Source: Haloterrigena turkmenica DSM 5511 (lineage in GTDB: Archaea > Halobacteriota > Halobacteria > Halobacteriales > Natrialbaceae). From it: a DNA stretch of 64,000 nt. The notes below the pieces were generated by a model. The model saw nothing but the letters and a program-made list of their open reading frames with translations, was not told the DNA's origin and did no database searches. How positions within the stretch are numbered: position 1 is the first letter of the stretch; each line of letters begins with the position of its first letter. Positions 22,151 through 29,474 of this stretch are shown here, in pieces. A program made the translations under genes and the position numbers. Where the stretch lies: assembly GCF_000025325.1 (NCBI RefSeq), contig NC_013743.1, positions 992,001 to 1,056,000 on the forward strand, read 5' to 3'.

Positions 22151-22726
22151 TCAGTCCTCCTCGGCTTCGACGGCGTCCTCTTCCTCGGCCTCGGACTCCT
22201 CGCCACTCTCATCGTCCGCCGCGGCTTCGTCCTCTTCGCCGTCCTCGGCCTGGCTGTCGTCGGTGTCCTCATCGCCGGACGCCTCGGACTCGTCATCCGC
22301 TGATTCGTCCGACTGTTCGTCGTCTTCCGATTCGGATTCCTCCTCTTCCTCCGCCGATTCGTCAGCTTCCTCTTCGGCCTCGACTTCTTCTTCCGCAGCC
22401 TCTTCTTCGAGATCCTCCGCTTCAGCTTCGGCTTCCTCTTCTTCGGCCTCTTCAGCTTCGACTTCCTCTTCGGCTTCTTCTTTGTCGCCGAACAGTTCCT
22501 CAAGGATCATATCACCGATCGCTCGACCGATGGATTCGCCGATCTTCCGGCCGATGAGCGCGCCGATCTGGGCGCCGATGGCCTCTCCGAGGGGCTGGTC
22601 CTCCTCGATCTTGTCCTCCCACTGTGTGCCCTCGATCAGTTCCTCGACGTCGATGTTCTGGGTGATCTTCTCGAAGTCGATGCGCTGGGCCATTGACTTG
22701 GACTCGGTGTCGGATTCTCCGCTCAT
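22151..22726 (-). CDS. Acidic glycine-zipper protein (protein 3)
   Basis: A 191-residue protein. Residues 1-45 are polar. Residues about 46-76 form a glycine zipper, 'LGEAIGAQIGALIGRKIGES' followed by 'IGRAIGDMILEELFG', similar to that of protein 2. The remaining 115 residues are almost entirely Glu, Asp, Ala and Ser. The start lies 2 nt after the stop of the upstream gene (22729), so the two are translated from one message. The zipper suggests oligomerisation or membrane insertion of a helical hairpin, with the acidic tail exposed; this is inference. Confidence 0.72.
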   Translation of the reverse strand: MSGESDTESKSMAQRIDFEKITQNIDVEELIEGTQWEDKIEEDQPLGEAIGAQIGALIGRKIGESIGRAIGDMILEELFGDKEEAEEEVEAEEAEEEEAEAEAEDLEEEAAEEEVEAEEEADESAEEEEESESEDDEQSDESADDESEASGDEDTDDSQAEDGEEDEAAADDESGEESEAEEEDAVEAEED

Positions 22727-22728
22727 CG

Positions 22729-24243
22729 TTAGGCTGCCTCCGCTGTTGCGTCTGACTGGTTATCTGTCCCTTCCTGCTCCTCGTCGGGTTCTAGCTGTTC
22801 GATTAGCTGCTCGAGTACCTCACTGACGACCATCGCCACGATGTCCTCGACCGGCAAGCTCGGTATGAGCCCGGCGAGACCCTTTTTCGCCCGATTTCCT
22901 GCGGCTGAGATCCGTCCGGGCGATTCGGTCGCCTCCTCGTCCTCCTCTGTGCCCTCCGCTTCTTCGTCTTCTTCGACGTCTGCTTCCTCTGGCGATTCTT
23001 CGTCTTCTCCCACCTCCGATTCGTCCGGCGTCTCTTCGTCCTCTCCGACGTCCGCTTCATCCGGCGCTTCCTCGTCTTCCGCTTCGGCCGCTTCGTCCGC
23101 CGCAGCCGCTTCCTCCTCGTCTCCGCCGCCAAAGAGCCCGCGGAGCCACTCGACCGGCTTGCCGAGAATTCCCTTCACCCAGCTGACGAGCGAGGAGATT
23201 CGGCCGCCGGATTCCGCTTCTTCTTCTTCGCCTTCGGCCGCTTCCTCGCCTTCTGCCTCCTCGCCTTCGGCTTCTTCCTCGCCGCCGAGCCCCAGCATCC
23301 CCAACAGCTTGCTAAACAGTTCCTTCGGCTTGCTCAGCAGTCCGCTGAGGAACTGCTTGGGCTTCTCGAGGAGCCCGCTGAGCATCTCTTTGGGTTTCTC
23401 AAGAATCCCGCTGAGGACCTCCTTGGCCTTCCCCGGGACCTTCTTGAGCAGTTCGAACGGCTTTTTCAGGAGCTCCTTCGCCTTGTCGATCATCGCACCG
23501 GGGCCGTCCAGCAGCCCCGTCACGGCGGACAACAGGTTCCCGAGGAGGTTGTTACTGCCCGGCCTTGCCGACACGTCGAGCTGGACCGGATTCAGGTTGA
23601 CCTCGAGTCCGAGCAGGTCGAGGAACAGCCCGTCGAGGTCGAGATGGAGGATGCCGGAAGCATCGTCGCCTTCGTAGACCGCTTCGGCGTCGTCGGCGTG
23701 GCCTTCCGCGCGCTTGTCGTCGGTGAGTTCACCGGTTTCGTCTCCGACATCTCGTTCCTCTTCCTCTGCCTCCTCTTCTTCAGCTTCTTCGTCCTCTGCT
23801 TCCTCCTCCTCAGCCTCTTCTTCAGTCTCTTCGTCCTCTGCTTCCTCCTCCTCAGCCTCTTCTTCAGTCTCTTCGTCCTCTGCTTCCTCCTCCTCAGCCT
23901 CTTCTTCAGTCTCTTCGTCCTCTGCTTCCTCCTCCTCAGCCTCTTCTTCAGTCTCTTCGTCCTCTGCTTCGGCTTCTTCCTCCTCTTCAGTCTCTTCCTC
24001 AGCTTCGGTTTCTTCCTCTCCAGCCTCGGCCTCTTCCGTATCGTCTTCCGACGCGTCGTCGGCATCAGCTGTCGATTCCTCGTCGTTACCCTCCTCGGCC
24101 ATCTCTGCCTGACCCCCGTCGGTCAGAACCCTGCGATCCGCTCGCGTCGCGTGCTCACCGTCGTGACGATGGCTCGAGTGATCCTCGACTGCCACGGGAT
24201 CCGAACATTCCTCGGAACCATCATCTTCTAGACCCGTTGTCAT
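22729..24243 (-). CDS. Acidic protein with LDLLGL-type domain and 11-residue amphipathic repeats (protein 4)
   Basis: Up to 504 residues. Order: Glu-rich tract with four copies of a 14-residue repeat (about 95-165); 'LHLDLDGLFLDLLGLEVNL' and 'ARPGSNNLLGNLLSAVTGLL' (about 198-247), a hydrophobic motif pair I recognise from uncharacterised bacterial and archaeal proteins; five tandem 11-mers of the type KPKExLSGLLE (about 261-314); a second acidic tract; another amphipathic stretch 'SSLVSWVKGILGKPVEWLRG'; 12-residue acidic repeats; and a terminal helix 'VEDIVAMVVSEVLEQLIEQL'. The start is uncertain: ATG at 24241-24243 overlaps a TATA-like 'GCATATAAT', and the following 47 codons have poor third-position bias, so the ATG at 24100-24102 ('MAEEGNDEES') may be the true start. 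Function unknown. Confidence 0.7.
   Translation of the reverse strand: MTTGLEDDGSEECSDPVAVEDHSSHRHDGEHATRADRRVLTDGGQAEMAEEGNDEESTADADDASEDDTEEAEAGEEETEAEEETEEEEEAEAEDEETEEEAEEEEAEDEETEEEAEEEEAEDEETEEEAEEEEAEDEETEEEAEEEEAEDEEAEEEEAEEEERDVGDETGELTDDKRAEGHADDAEAVYEGDDASGILHLDLDGLFLDLLGLEVNLNPVQLDVSARPGSNNLLGNLLSAVTGLLDGPGAMIDKAKELLKKPFELLKKVPGKAKEVLSGILEKPKEMLSGLLEKPKQFLSGLLSKPKELFSKLLGMLGLGGEEEAEGEEAEGEEAAEGEEEEAESGGRISSLVSWVKGILGKPVEWLRGLFGGGDEEEAAAADEAAEAEDEEAPDEADVGEDEETPDESEVGEDEESPEEADVEEDEEAEGTEEDEEATESPGRISAAGNRAKKGLAGLIPSLPVEDIVAMVVSEVLEQLIEQLEPDEEQEGTDNQSDATAEAA
23788..23970 (-). repeat. 42-bp tandem repeat inside the acidic protein gene
   Basis: Four full identical copies begin at 23788, 23830, 23872 and 23914; a fifth, partial copy begins at 23956. 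Each encodes a 14-residue Glu-rich unit (EDEETEEEAEEEEA). Perfect conservation at the DNA level suggests recent expansion or homogenisation. Confidence 0.9.
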
Positions 24244-24385
24244 TATATGCAAAACCCATGCGAGTGGGCGTTGTGGTAATTTCCCTTGCGTATGCGACTG
24301 GTGGCGGGATCGGCCGCTCGAGGCCGACTTCGGCCGGGAAAACGAGTGATGGTGAGCGGGTCTCGAACCGGTTATGGCAGCTCTC

Positions 24386-25708
24386 TTATTCGACCGGGGC
24401 CATGTGCAGGGCGTACTCGCCGCGGGTCTCGCCCTCGTCGTGGTAGGCCACGGGTTCCTCGATCGCCGCCAGCGTGCCGCCGTCGACGGCGGCGGCAGTC
24501 GCGATCCCCGCGAGTCGGTCGACTCGTTGCGGCCCGGACTCGAGGTCGAACCGACGAACGGCGTGGGTTTCGGGGTCGCGAACGCGGAAGTTCTGCGCGC
24601 AGGGTGCGACGATCGTCTCGCCGTCAGCGGCGAGGCCGTGAATGAAGCCCCGGACCTCGTCGTCCCACGCCAACTCGCCGTCGGCGTCGAAGGTCGCGAT
24701 CCGGTGCTCGTTCGGGTGTCGGTTCTCCGTCTCGCGGCTCTCGACGGCGTAGGTGTTTCCGGTTACGAACGTCACGCGCCCGTCTGCCGCGTACGCGTGG
24801 TTCGGGTAGGCGTACAGCGTCTCGCCGTCGATCTCGGTTTCGACCGCCAGATCGATGCGCCAGCGCTCGGCGCCGCCGGGACCGAGCAGGTAGCCCCGTT
24901 TATCGCCGTGGCTCGAGACCGCGATCGAATCGCCGTCGAAGGAAACGTCGCCGACGCGCCGGTCGCCCTCGGTGCCGGGGTCCCAGGTCCACGCGAGGTC
25001 GCCCGACGCTGTTTCGAGGACGACGAGTCCGACGTCGTGATCGCCCATACAGCGGTTGTAGCCGACCGCCAGTCGCTCGCCGTCGGCGTCGAGATCGATC
25101 GCGATCGGGGAGGCGTCGGTCTCGTACGTCCAGCGCACCGTTCCGTCGGGATCGAACGCGTAGACGGTGCTGTGCCACTGGCGCGTCTCGCCGTCGCGCT
25201 CGTACCGTCGCGCGGCCGCATAGAGTCGCTCGTTGCCGTCGCCGTCGGTGCCGCTCTCGAGGGCGACCACGTACGGGAGGTAGAAGACGGTGTCCTTGAC
25301 GGCCTCGCCGAGGTCGTCGACGGTGTCGTACCGCCAGCGTCGCTCGCCGGTCGCGGCGTCGTAGGCTGCAATCGTGCCAGTCTCGCCGCGGCCGGCGACG
25401 ATCACAGTCTCCGCAGTATCGCCGTCGCTCTCGGTCCCGTCACCCGAGAGCGTCGTGATCCCGACCGCGTGGTCCGGATGGTCGGCCGTCCAGCGAGCCT
25501 CGAGCGAGTCCGAGTCGACCTCGCGAGCGGTGACGGTCCCGTCCCACTCGCCGGTGACGACCAGATCGCCGCCCTCGGAGACGTGAACTGCGGATCGGGT
25601 CCACATGTGGCGGCTGCGGGCCGTCTCGATCTCGCCGAGCGGGACCGACCGGAACTCGCGGTCGCCGTCCCGATCGGCTTCGCGGTCGGCGTCAGCGGTT
25701 TCGGCCAT
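24386..25708 (-). CDS. PQQ-like beta-propeller protein in the cobalamin operon
   Basis: A 440-residue protein made of WD/PQQ-type blades: repeated patterns such as 'GTIAAYDAATGERRWRYDTV', 'STVYAFDPDGTVRWTYETD', 'LVVLETASGDLAWTWDPG' and 'HRIATFDADGELAWDDEV'. No signal peptide or lipobox is present, so unlike most such proteins it should be cytoplasmic. It starts 2 nt after the DUF3209 gene and is the last gene of the cobalamin operon. A role in cobalt or corrinoid handling is suggested only by position; residue 'NRCMGDHD' and 'VAPCAQNFRV' contain its few cysteines. The start ATG at 25706-25708 fits the operon spacing; longer frames upstream are non-protein-like. Confidence 0.82.
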   Translation of the reverse strand: MAETADADREADRDGDREFRSVPLGEIETARSRHMWTRSAVHVSEGGDLVVTGEWDGTVTAREVDSDSLEARWTADHPDHAVGITTLSGDGTESDGDTAETVIVAGRGETGTIAAYDAATGERRWRYDTVDDLGEAVKDTVFYLPYVVALESGTDGDGNERLYAAARRYERDGETRQWHSTVYAFDPDGTVRWTYETDASPIAIDLDADGERLAVGYNRCMGDHDVGLVVLETASGDLAWTWDPGTEGDRRVGDVSFDGDSIAVSSHGDKRGYLLGPGGAERWRIDLAVETEIDGETLYAYPNHAYAADGRVTFVTGNTYAVESRETENRHPNEHRIATFDADGELAWDDEVRGFIHGLAADGETIVAPCAQNFRVRDPETHAVRRFDLESGPQRVDRLAGIATAAAVDGGTLAAIEEPVAYHDEGETRGEYALHMAPVE

Positions 25709-25710
25709 CG

Positions 25711-26082
25711 TCAGTCCTCTACCGGGAAGGTCTCGTGGAGGGTGTCGTGGGCGTCGCCGAGCCCGTCGACGATGTGTTCGCCCTGCGCGCTCAGTCGCTG
25801 GACCGCGCGCTCGGCGTCGCGGACCGCGACCAACCTCCCGCGGGTGTAGTCGTATTCGGGATCGTCGCTGTCCATCGCGGCGACTTCCTCTTCCAGATCG
25901 ACGAGCGCGGCGTCGAGATGGCGTTCGACCTCCGCGAGGCTCTCCGCGTTGGCGAGCCCCTCGATCGGCCCCTCGAGGTGGCCCTCGAGTTCGTTCTCCG
26001 CGTGGTCGCGGGTGCTGTCGTCCCCGACGCCGAGGACGTTCATCAGTCCGAGTCGTAGCGCTTCGATTTCGTAACAGCTCAT
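25711..26082 (-). CDS. DUF3209 family protein of the cobalamin operon
   Basis: A 123-residue, mostly helical acidic protein beginning 'MSCYEIEALRLGLMNVLGVG', with 'HAENELEGHLEGPIEGLANA' and 'EVERHLDAALVDLEEEVAAM'. I recognise it as the haloarchaeal DUF3209 family, found next to cbiX in cobalamin clusters (from memory). The early Cys and several His residues (H29, H36, H61 or nearby) could bind metal. It sits 75 nt after cbiX and 2 nt before the propeller gene. Function not established; a cobalt-chelatase accessory is an inference from context. Confidence 0.78.
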   Translation of the reverse strand: MSCYEIEALRLGLMNVLGVGDDSTRDHAENELEGHLEGPIEGLANAESLAEVERHLDAALVDLEEEVAAMDSDDPEYDYTRGRLVAVRDAERAVQRLSAQGEHIVDGLGDAHDTLHETFPVED

Positions 26083-26157
26083 GGGTGTGTGTAGTGACTA
26101 TTCTGAGTCGTGTTTTTCGTCTCGAGTGTGTCGGTGCACATCGGTCGGTTCGATCCG

Positions 26158-27390
26158 CTACAGCGTCTGATCGACAAGGTCGCTGACGATTCGATCCCGG
26201 TCCAAATGGTCGCCGACGATCCGCTCGGCGTCCTGGCTCGCGACGTCGCCGTACCAGATGCCGTCCGGGTAGACCGCGACCATCGGCCCGTCGCCACAGC
26301 GGCCGAGACACGACGAGCGCGTGATGCGGGCGTCGCAGTGGTCGGAGTCACGGGCCTCCTGCCGGAGGCGCTCGAGGACCGACGGCGACCCCATCTCGGC
26401 GCAGGTCTGGTTCATACAGACCGCGACGTGCTTTTCGGGCGCGTCGTGGCTGTGAGGTTCGTCGTCGACGTCCTCGCGGTCGGCGTGGGCCTCCTGATGA
26501 GCCAGCGCGCGCAGCATGGCGCGAGCGCCGCCGACGTCCTCCTCGTAGCCCTCGAGGTCGACCTTGTACTTGCAGGTGTCACAGGACATGGAGACGCTGT
26601 CCGTCCGCGCCTCCTGCCAGCGGTCGGCGAAGACGTCCAGCAGTCGGGAGTCCGTCCCGAGCGGGTCGCCGGCCAGCGCCTCGACGTACGGGTAGTCGTC
26701 GTCGAACTCCGCCGTCCAGTCGCGGACCCGCTGTGTGAGCACGCCGTCGCCGAGCATGTACGGCAGGACGACGACCGCGTCGGGGCGGTACTTCGAGAGC
26801 CCGTGGAGGGTGTCCTCGAGCGTCGGTTCCGTGACGCCGATGAAGGTCGCCTCGACGCGGTCGAATTCGCGGCCCTCGTAGAGCAGGCGGGCCAGCTTGT
26901 GCACGTCGCCGTTGGCGTCCGGATCGCTCGAGCCGCGGCCACAGAGGACGACGGCGACGTCGTCTTCCGCGCGATCGACGCCCAGTTCGGCCTCGACTTC
27001 GGCGGCGCGGTCGTCGAGTAGGTCCAAGATTGCGGGATGGATGCCCAGGTGGGCGCCGTTGTTGATCTCGAGGTCGTGTTCGGCCCGGGCCTGCTCGAGC
27101 GCCAGCGGCACGTCGTTCTTGACGTGGCTCGCGGCGAACAGCGAGCAGTGGACGACGGTTACCTGCGACGTGACGGGCGCGAGTTGCGCGAGTGCCTCGT
27201 CGATCGCCGGCTCCGCGAGTTCGAGGAACGCGGCGTCGACCGGGATGCCGAGCCGTGACTCGAGGCCGCCGGCGAGGTCTCGCACCTGTTCGTTGGACTT
27301 CTCGCGGCGGGAGCCGTGGCCCACCAGCAGGAGCGCCTCGTCGTCGAACGCGGCCGTCGTCGCGGGCGTGGTCTCGTCGGGTTTGCTCAT
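26158..27390 (-). CDS. cbiX: Sirohydrochlorin cobaltochelatase CbiX with C-terminal [2Fe-2S] ferredoxin domain
   Basis: A 410-residue fusion. Residues about 15-265 are a two-lobed CbiX: 'ALLLVGHGSRREKSNEQVRD' (catalytic His in GHGSR) and a second lobe with 'VVLCGRGSSDPDANGDVHKL'. CbiX inserts Co2+ into sirohydrochlorin in the early-cobalt pathway. A CxxC segment 'SMSCDTCKYKVDLEGY' follows. The C-terminal ~95 residues are a thioredoxin-like [2Fe-2S] ferredoxin: 'HVAVCMNQTCAEMGSPSVLE' and 'SSCLGRCGDGPMVAVYPDG'. Such an Fe-S tail is known on some CbiX proteins and may sense redox state or pass electrons. The ATG at 27388-27390 is used. It lies between the LAGLIDADG-like gene (29 nt) and the DUF3209 gene. 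Confidence 0.9.
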   Translation of the reverse strand: MSKPDETTPATTAAFDDEALLLVGHGSRREKSNEQVRDLAGGLESRLGIPVDAAFLELAEPAIDEALAQLAPVTSQVTVVHCSLFAASHVKNDVPLALEQARAEHDLEINNGAHLGIHPAILDLLDDRAAEVEAELGVDRAEDDVAVVLCGRGSSDPDANGDVHKLARLLYEGREFDRVEATFIGVTEPTLEDTLHGLSKYRPDAVVVLPYMLGDGVLTQRVRDWTAEFDDDYPYVEALAGDPLGTDSRLLDVFADRWQEARTDSVSMSCDTCKYKVDLEGYEEDVGGARAMLRALAHQEAHADREDVDDEPHSHDAPEKHVAVCMNQTCAEMGSPSVLERLRQEARDSDHCDARITRSSCLGRCGDGPMVAVYPDGIWYGDVASQDAERIVGDHLDRDRIVSDLVDQTL

Positions 27391-27419
27391 CTTTGGAGTT
27401 CGGAATCGGGATCGGTCGG

Positions 27420-28151
27420 TTACTCGTCGTACGCCGTCGCCTGCTCGAGGCTCCGCTCGAGTTTGCGGCGGCGACTCGGCGCGAAGAGGCCGGTCTCCTC
27501 GCAGTCCTCGTAGAGCCACGTGCCGAACTCGGGCGCGGCGGCGTCGTCGACGCCGAACCAGTAGCCGCCCGACGATGTCTCGGAGAGGTCGTCGTACGGG
27601 GTTTCGACCGGGCTCTCGTCGATCAGGTCCTGTGCGAGTTCGAGCAGTTCCGCGTCGTCGTGGACAAAGGAGATGCCGACGGTGCCGCTCGAGGACTTGA
27701 AGCAGACGGTGCCACAGCCCTCGAGCAACCCACGCAGGAGTTCTCGGTTGTGACTCGAGAACGCGCCGAAGCGGTAGTTGCCCCGGCCGTCGACCGGGAG
27801 GCCGAGTGCGCCGCTGCGGCCGAGGAGGCCCGAGTCGTCGGTCTCGGCGTCGGCGCCGTCGTCGGCCCCGATCGACAGCGTGTACTCGTCCTCCGTGCGC
27901 GTGATGGAAGTATCGTGGGCGTAGTCTCGAGTCGTCGTCTCGTGCTCGAGGTCGCCGCCAGCGATGGCCGCGAGCACCTGTGCGGACTCCTCGTCGTTGG
28001 TGACGACCTCGATTCGGTCGTCGGAAACGTCGCCGCTGCCGGCGACGTGGCCCCAGAAGTACGCCGTCGCGGGGTGGCCCGCGAGCGGGTCCGAGGGGAC
28101 CGCGATCTCGAGGGCGTCGTCGCCGTCGGCTTTCGATTCGGTCTCGCTCAT
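27420..28151 (-). CDS. Cobalamin-operon protein with degenerate LAGLIDADG-like motifs
   Basis: A 243-residue protein of unknown function that overlaps the ferredoxin gene by 4 nt and is followed 29 nt later by cbiX. Two segments resemble the dodecapeptide helices of LAGLIDADG endonucleases, spaced as in a two-lobed monomer: 'AYFWGHVAGSGDV' (about 30-42) and 'ELLRGLLEGCGTVCF' (about 137-151). Each is followed by beta-strand-like sequence. The catalytic acidic positions read Ser and Cys, so nuclease activity is not expected. The fold could have been reused as a ligand or metal binding protein. Alternative: coincidental similarity. The protein also has cysteines at 145, 150 and 217. Confidence 0.75.
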   Translation of the reverse strand: MSETESKADGDDALEIAVPSDPLAGHPATAYFWGHVAGSGDVSDDRIEVVTNDEESAQVLAAIAGGDLEHETTTRDYAHDTSITRTEDEYTLSIGADDGADAETDDSGLLGRSGALGLPVDGRGNYRFGAFSSHNRELLRGLLEGCGTVCFKSSSGTVGISFVHDDAELLELAQDLIDESPVETPYDDLSETSSGGYWFGVDDAAAPEFGTWLYEDCEETGLFAPSRRRKLERSLEQATAYDE

Positions 28152-28414
28152 TCGCCCACCTCCTCGACGACGATCGCGTCCGTCGGACAGGCCGCCGCGG
28201 CCTGCTGGGCCTCGTCGATGCGATCGTCGTCGAACGTCGCGACGACGCGCTCGACGTCGTCGGTGACCTCGCCCTCGCAGTCGTAGACCGGATCCGCGTC
28301 GGGATCGATCGTCGCGAGGCCGTCCGCGCCCTCGACGAACCGCGGGTCGCGGGTCAGGCAGGCGAAGATGCCGTCGCAGGCGTCCTTCTCGATGGTGACT
28401 TCGTATCGTGGCAT
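28148..28414 (-). CDS. Small ferredoxin of the cobalamin operon
   Basis: An 88-residue acidic ferredoxin. Cysteine ligands are visible in 'DACDGIFACLTRDPRF' (C13 and C19) and 'AAACPTDAIVVEE' (C75, CP motif), with one more at 'YDCEG'. The first cluster motif has C-x5-C instead of C-x2-C-x2-C, which fits a [3Fe-4S] or an unusual [4Fe-4S] cluster. It probably gives electrons to a corrin ring step (for example CbiG/CbiH chemistry or cobalt reduction). The gene starts 2 nt after cbiH1 and overlaps the next gene by 4 nt. Confidence 0.88.
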   Translation of the reverse strand: MPRYEVTIEKDACDGIFACLTRDPRFVEGADGLATIDPDADPVYDCEGEVTDDVERVVATFDDDRIDEAQQAAAACPTDAIVVEEVGE

Positions 28415-28416
28415 CG

Positions 28417-29454
28417 TTAGTAATCGTACTTCGTCTCGTAGCCCCGGGGCGTGACCATCCGGTCGTCCCAGACGTAGGTGTCCTCGGTGCCGACGACGAT
28501 GGTCGTCGTCATGTCAATGATCTCGCTCTCGCCGAGTTCCTCGAGTTCCTCGAGTTCGGTGATCATCACCTGCTCGTCCTCGCGGCCGGCGCCGTGGACG
28601 ATGCCGACCGGCGTGTCGGGGTCTCGATGCGTGAGGAGGATCTCGCAGGCCTTCTGGAAGTTCTCGCGGCGCTTGCGGCTCCACGGGTTGTAGATCGTGA
28701 TCGTGAAGTTCTCGCTGGCGACCGAGTGCAGGCGCGACTCGATCTCGGGCATCGGAACGAGGTGGTCCGACAGCGAGACCGAGACGGTATCGTTCACGAG
28801 GGGTGCACCGAGCCGTGCCCCACAGGATTGGGCCGCGGGGACGCCCGGAACCACTTCGAAGTCGACCATCGAGGCCGTCGCGCCCTTGGACTCGAGGATC
28901 TCGAGCGCCAGCCCGGCCAGCGCGTAGACGTTCGGATCGCCGCTGCCGACGATGGCGACGTCGTTGCCCGCCAGCGCGCGGTCGATCGACTCCTCCGTCC
29001 GGGAGACCTCGCCGCACATCGGCGTGTCGTAGATGTCCTCGGCCTCGTCGGTGATCTCGTCCGGAATCAGCTCGATGTAGGTCGTGTAGCCGACGATGTG
29101 GTCGGCCTCGAGCAGGGCGTCTTTCGCGCGCTCGGTCATCCCCTCCGGGTGACCGGGTCCGAGCCCGACGGCGATCAGTTGGCCGGGCTCGGCGTCGAAG
29201 TCCTCGATCGTCGCGCCGACCTCCTTCTCGTTGCTTCCCGAGTCGTCCGAACTCGAGGCTCCGCAGGAACTCGAGGACGAGGAATCGGAACTCGAAGAGG
29301 CGCCGCACTTGGTGCTACTCGAGTCGTCCGTCTCGTTCGAGGAAGCGCCGCACTTCGACTCCGAGGACGAGGTCTCGGTCTCTGTGTCGGTACTCGAGGC
29401 GCCGCACTTGGACGTCGATTCGTCGTCAGCATCTGCGTTGGTGTCCGTACTCAT
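28417..29454 (-). CDS. cbiH: Precorrin-3B C17-methyltransferase family protein with Cys-Gly-Ala-Ser-Ser repeats (CbiH1)
   Basis: A 345-residue protein. From residue 90 it is a tetrapyrrole methylase: 'QLIAVGLGPGHPEGMTERAK', 'IVGSGDPNVYALAGLALEIL', 'VVPGVPAAQSCGARLGAPLV', 'NFTITIYNPWSRKRRENFQK' and a C-terminal 'YVWDDRMVTPRGYETKYDY'. CbiH methylates C17 and contracts the ring, using SAM. The first ~75 residues are a Ser/Asp/Thr-rich tail with four copies of '[K/S]CGASS', Cys17, Cys35, Cys50 and Cys64. I know no such tail in bacterial CbiH; metal binding is a possible role. It starts 20 nt after cbiH2. Confidence 0.9.
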   Translation of the reverse strand: MSTDTNADADDESTSKCGASSTDTETETSSSESKCGASSNETDDSSSTKCGASSSSDSSSSSSCGASSSDDSGSNEKEVGATIEDFDAEPGQLIAVGLGPGHPEGMTERAKDALLEADHIVGYTTYIELIPDEITDEAEDIYDTPMCGEVSRTEESIDRALAGNDVAIVGSGDPNVYALAGLALEILESKGATASMVDFEVVPGVPAAQSCGARLGAPLVNDTVSVSLSDHLVPMPEIESRLHSVASENFTITIYNPWSRKRRENFQKACEILLTHRDPDTPVGIVHGAGREDEQVMITELEELEELGESEIIDMTTTIVVGTEDTYVWDDRMVTPRGYETKYDY

Positions 29455-29474
29455 TGGTGTGTAGTATCTCTCTT

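Noticed and set aside
23788-23970. Regular repeats considered as a CRISPR array
   Set aside because: The units are contiguous without spacers, lie in frame inside a coding region, and no cas genes are present.
19868-24243. Gas-vesicle gene cluster considered for the acidic proteins
   Set aside because: No GvpA-like small hydrophobic protein or other recognisable Gvp protein is present; acidic tracts alone are not evidence.
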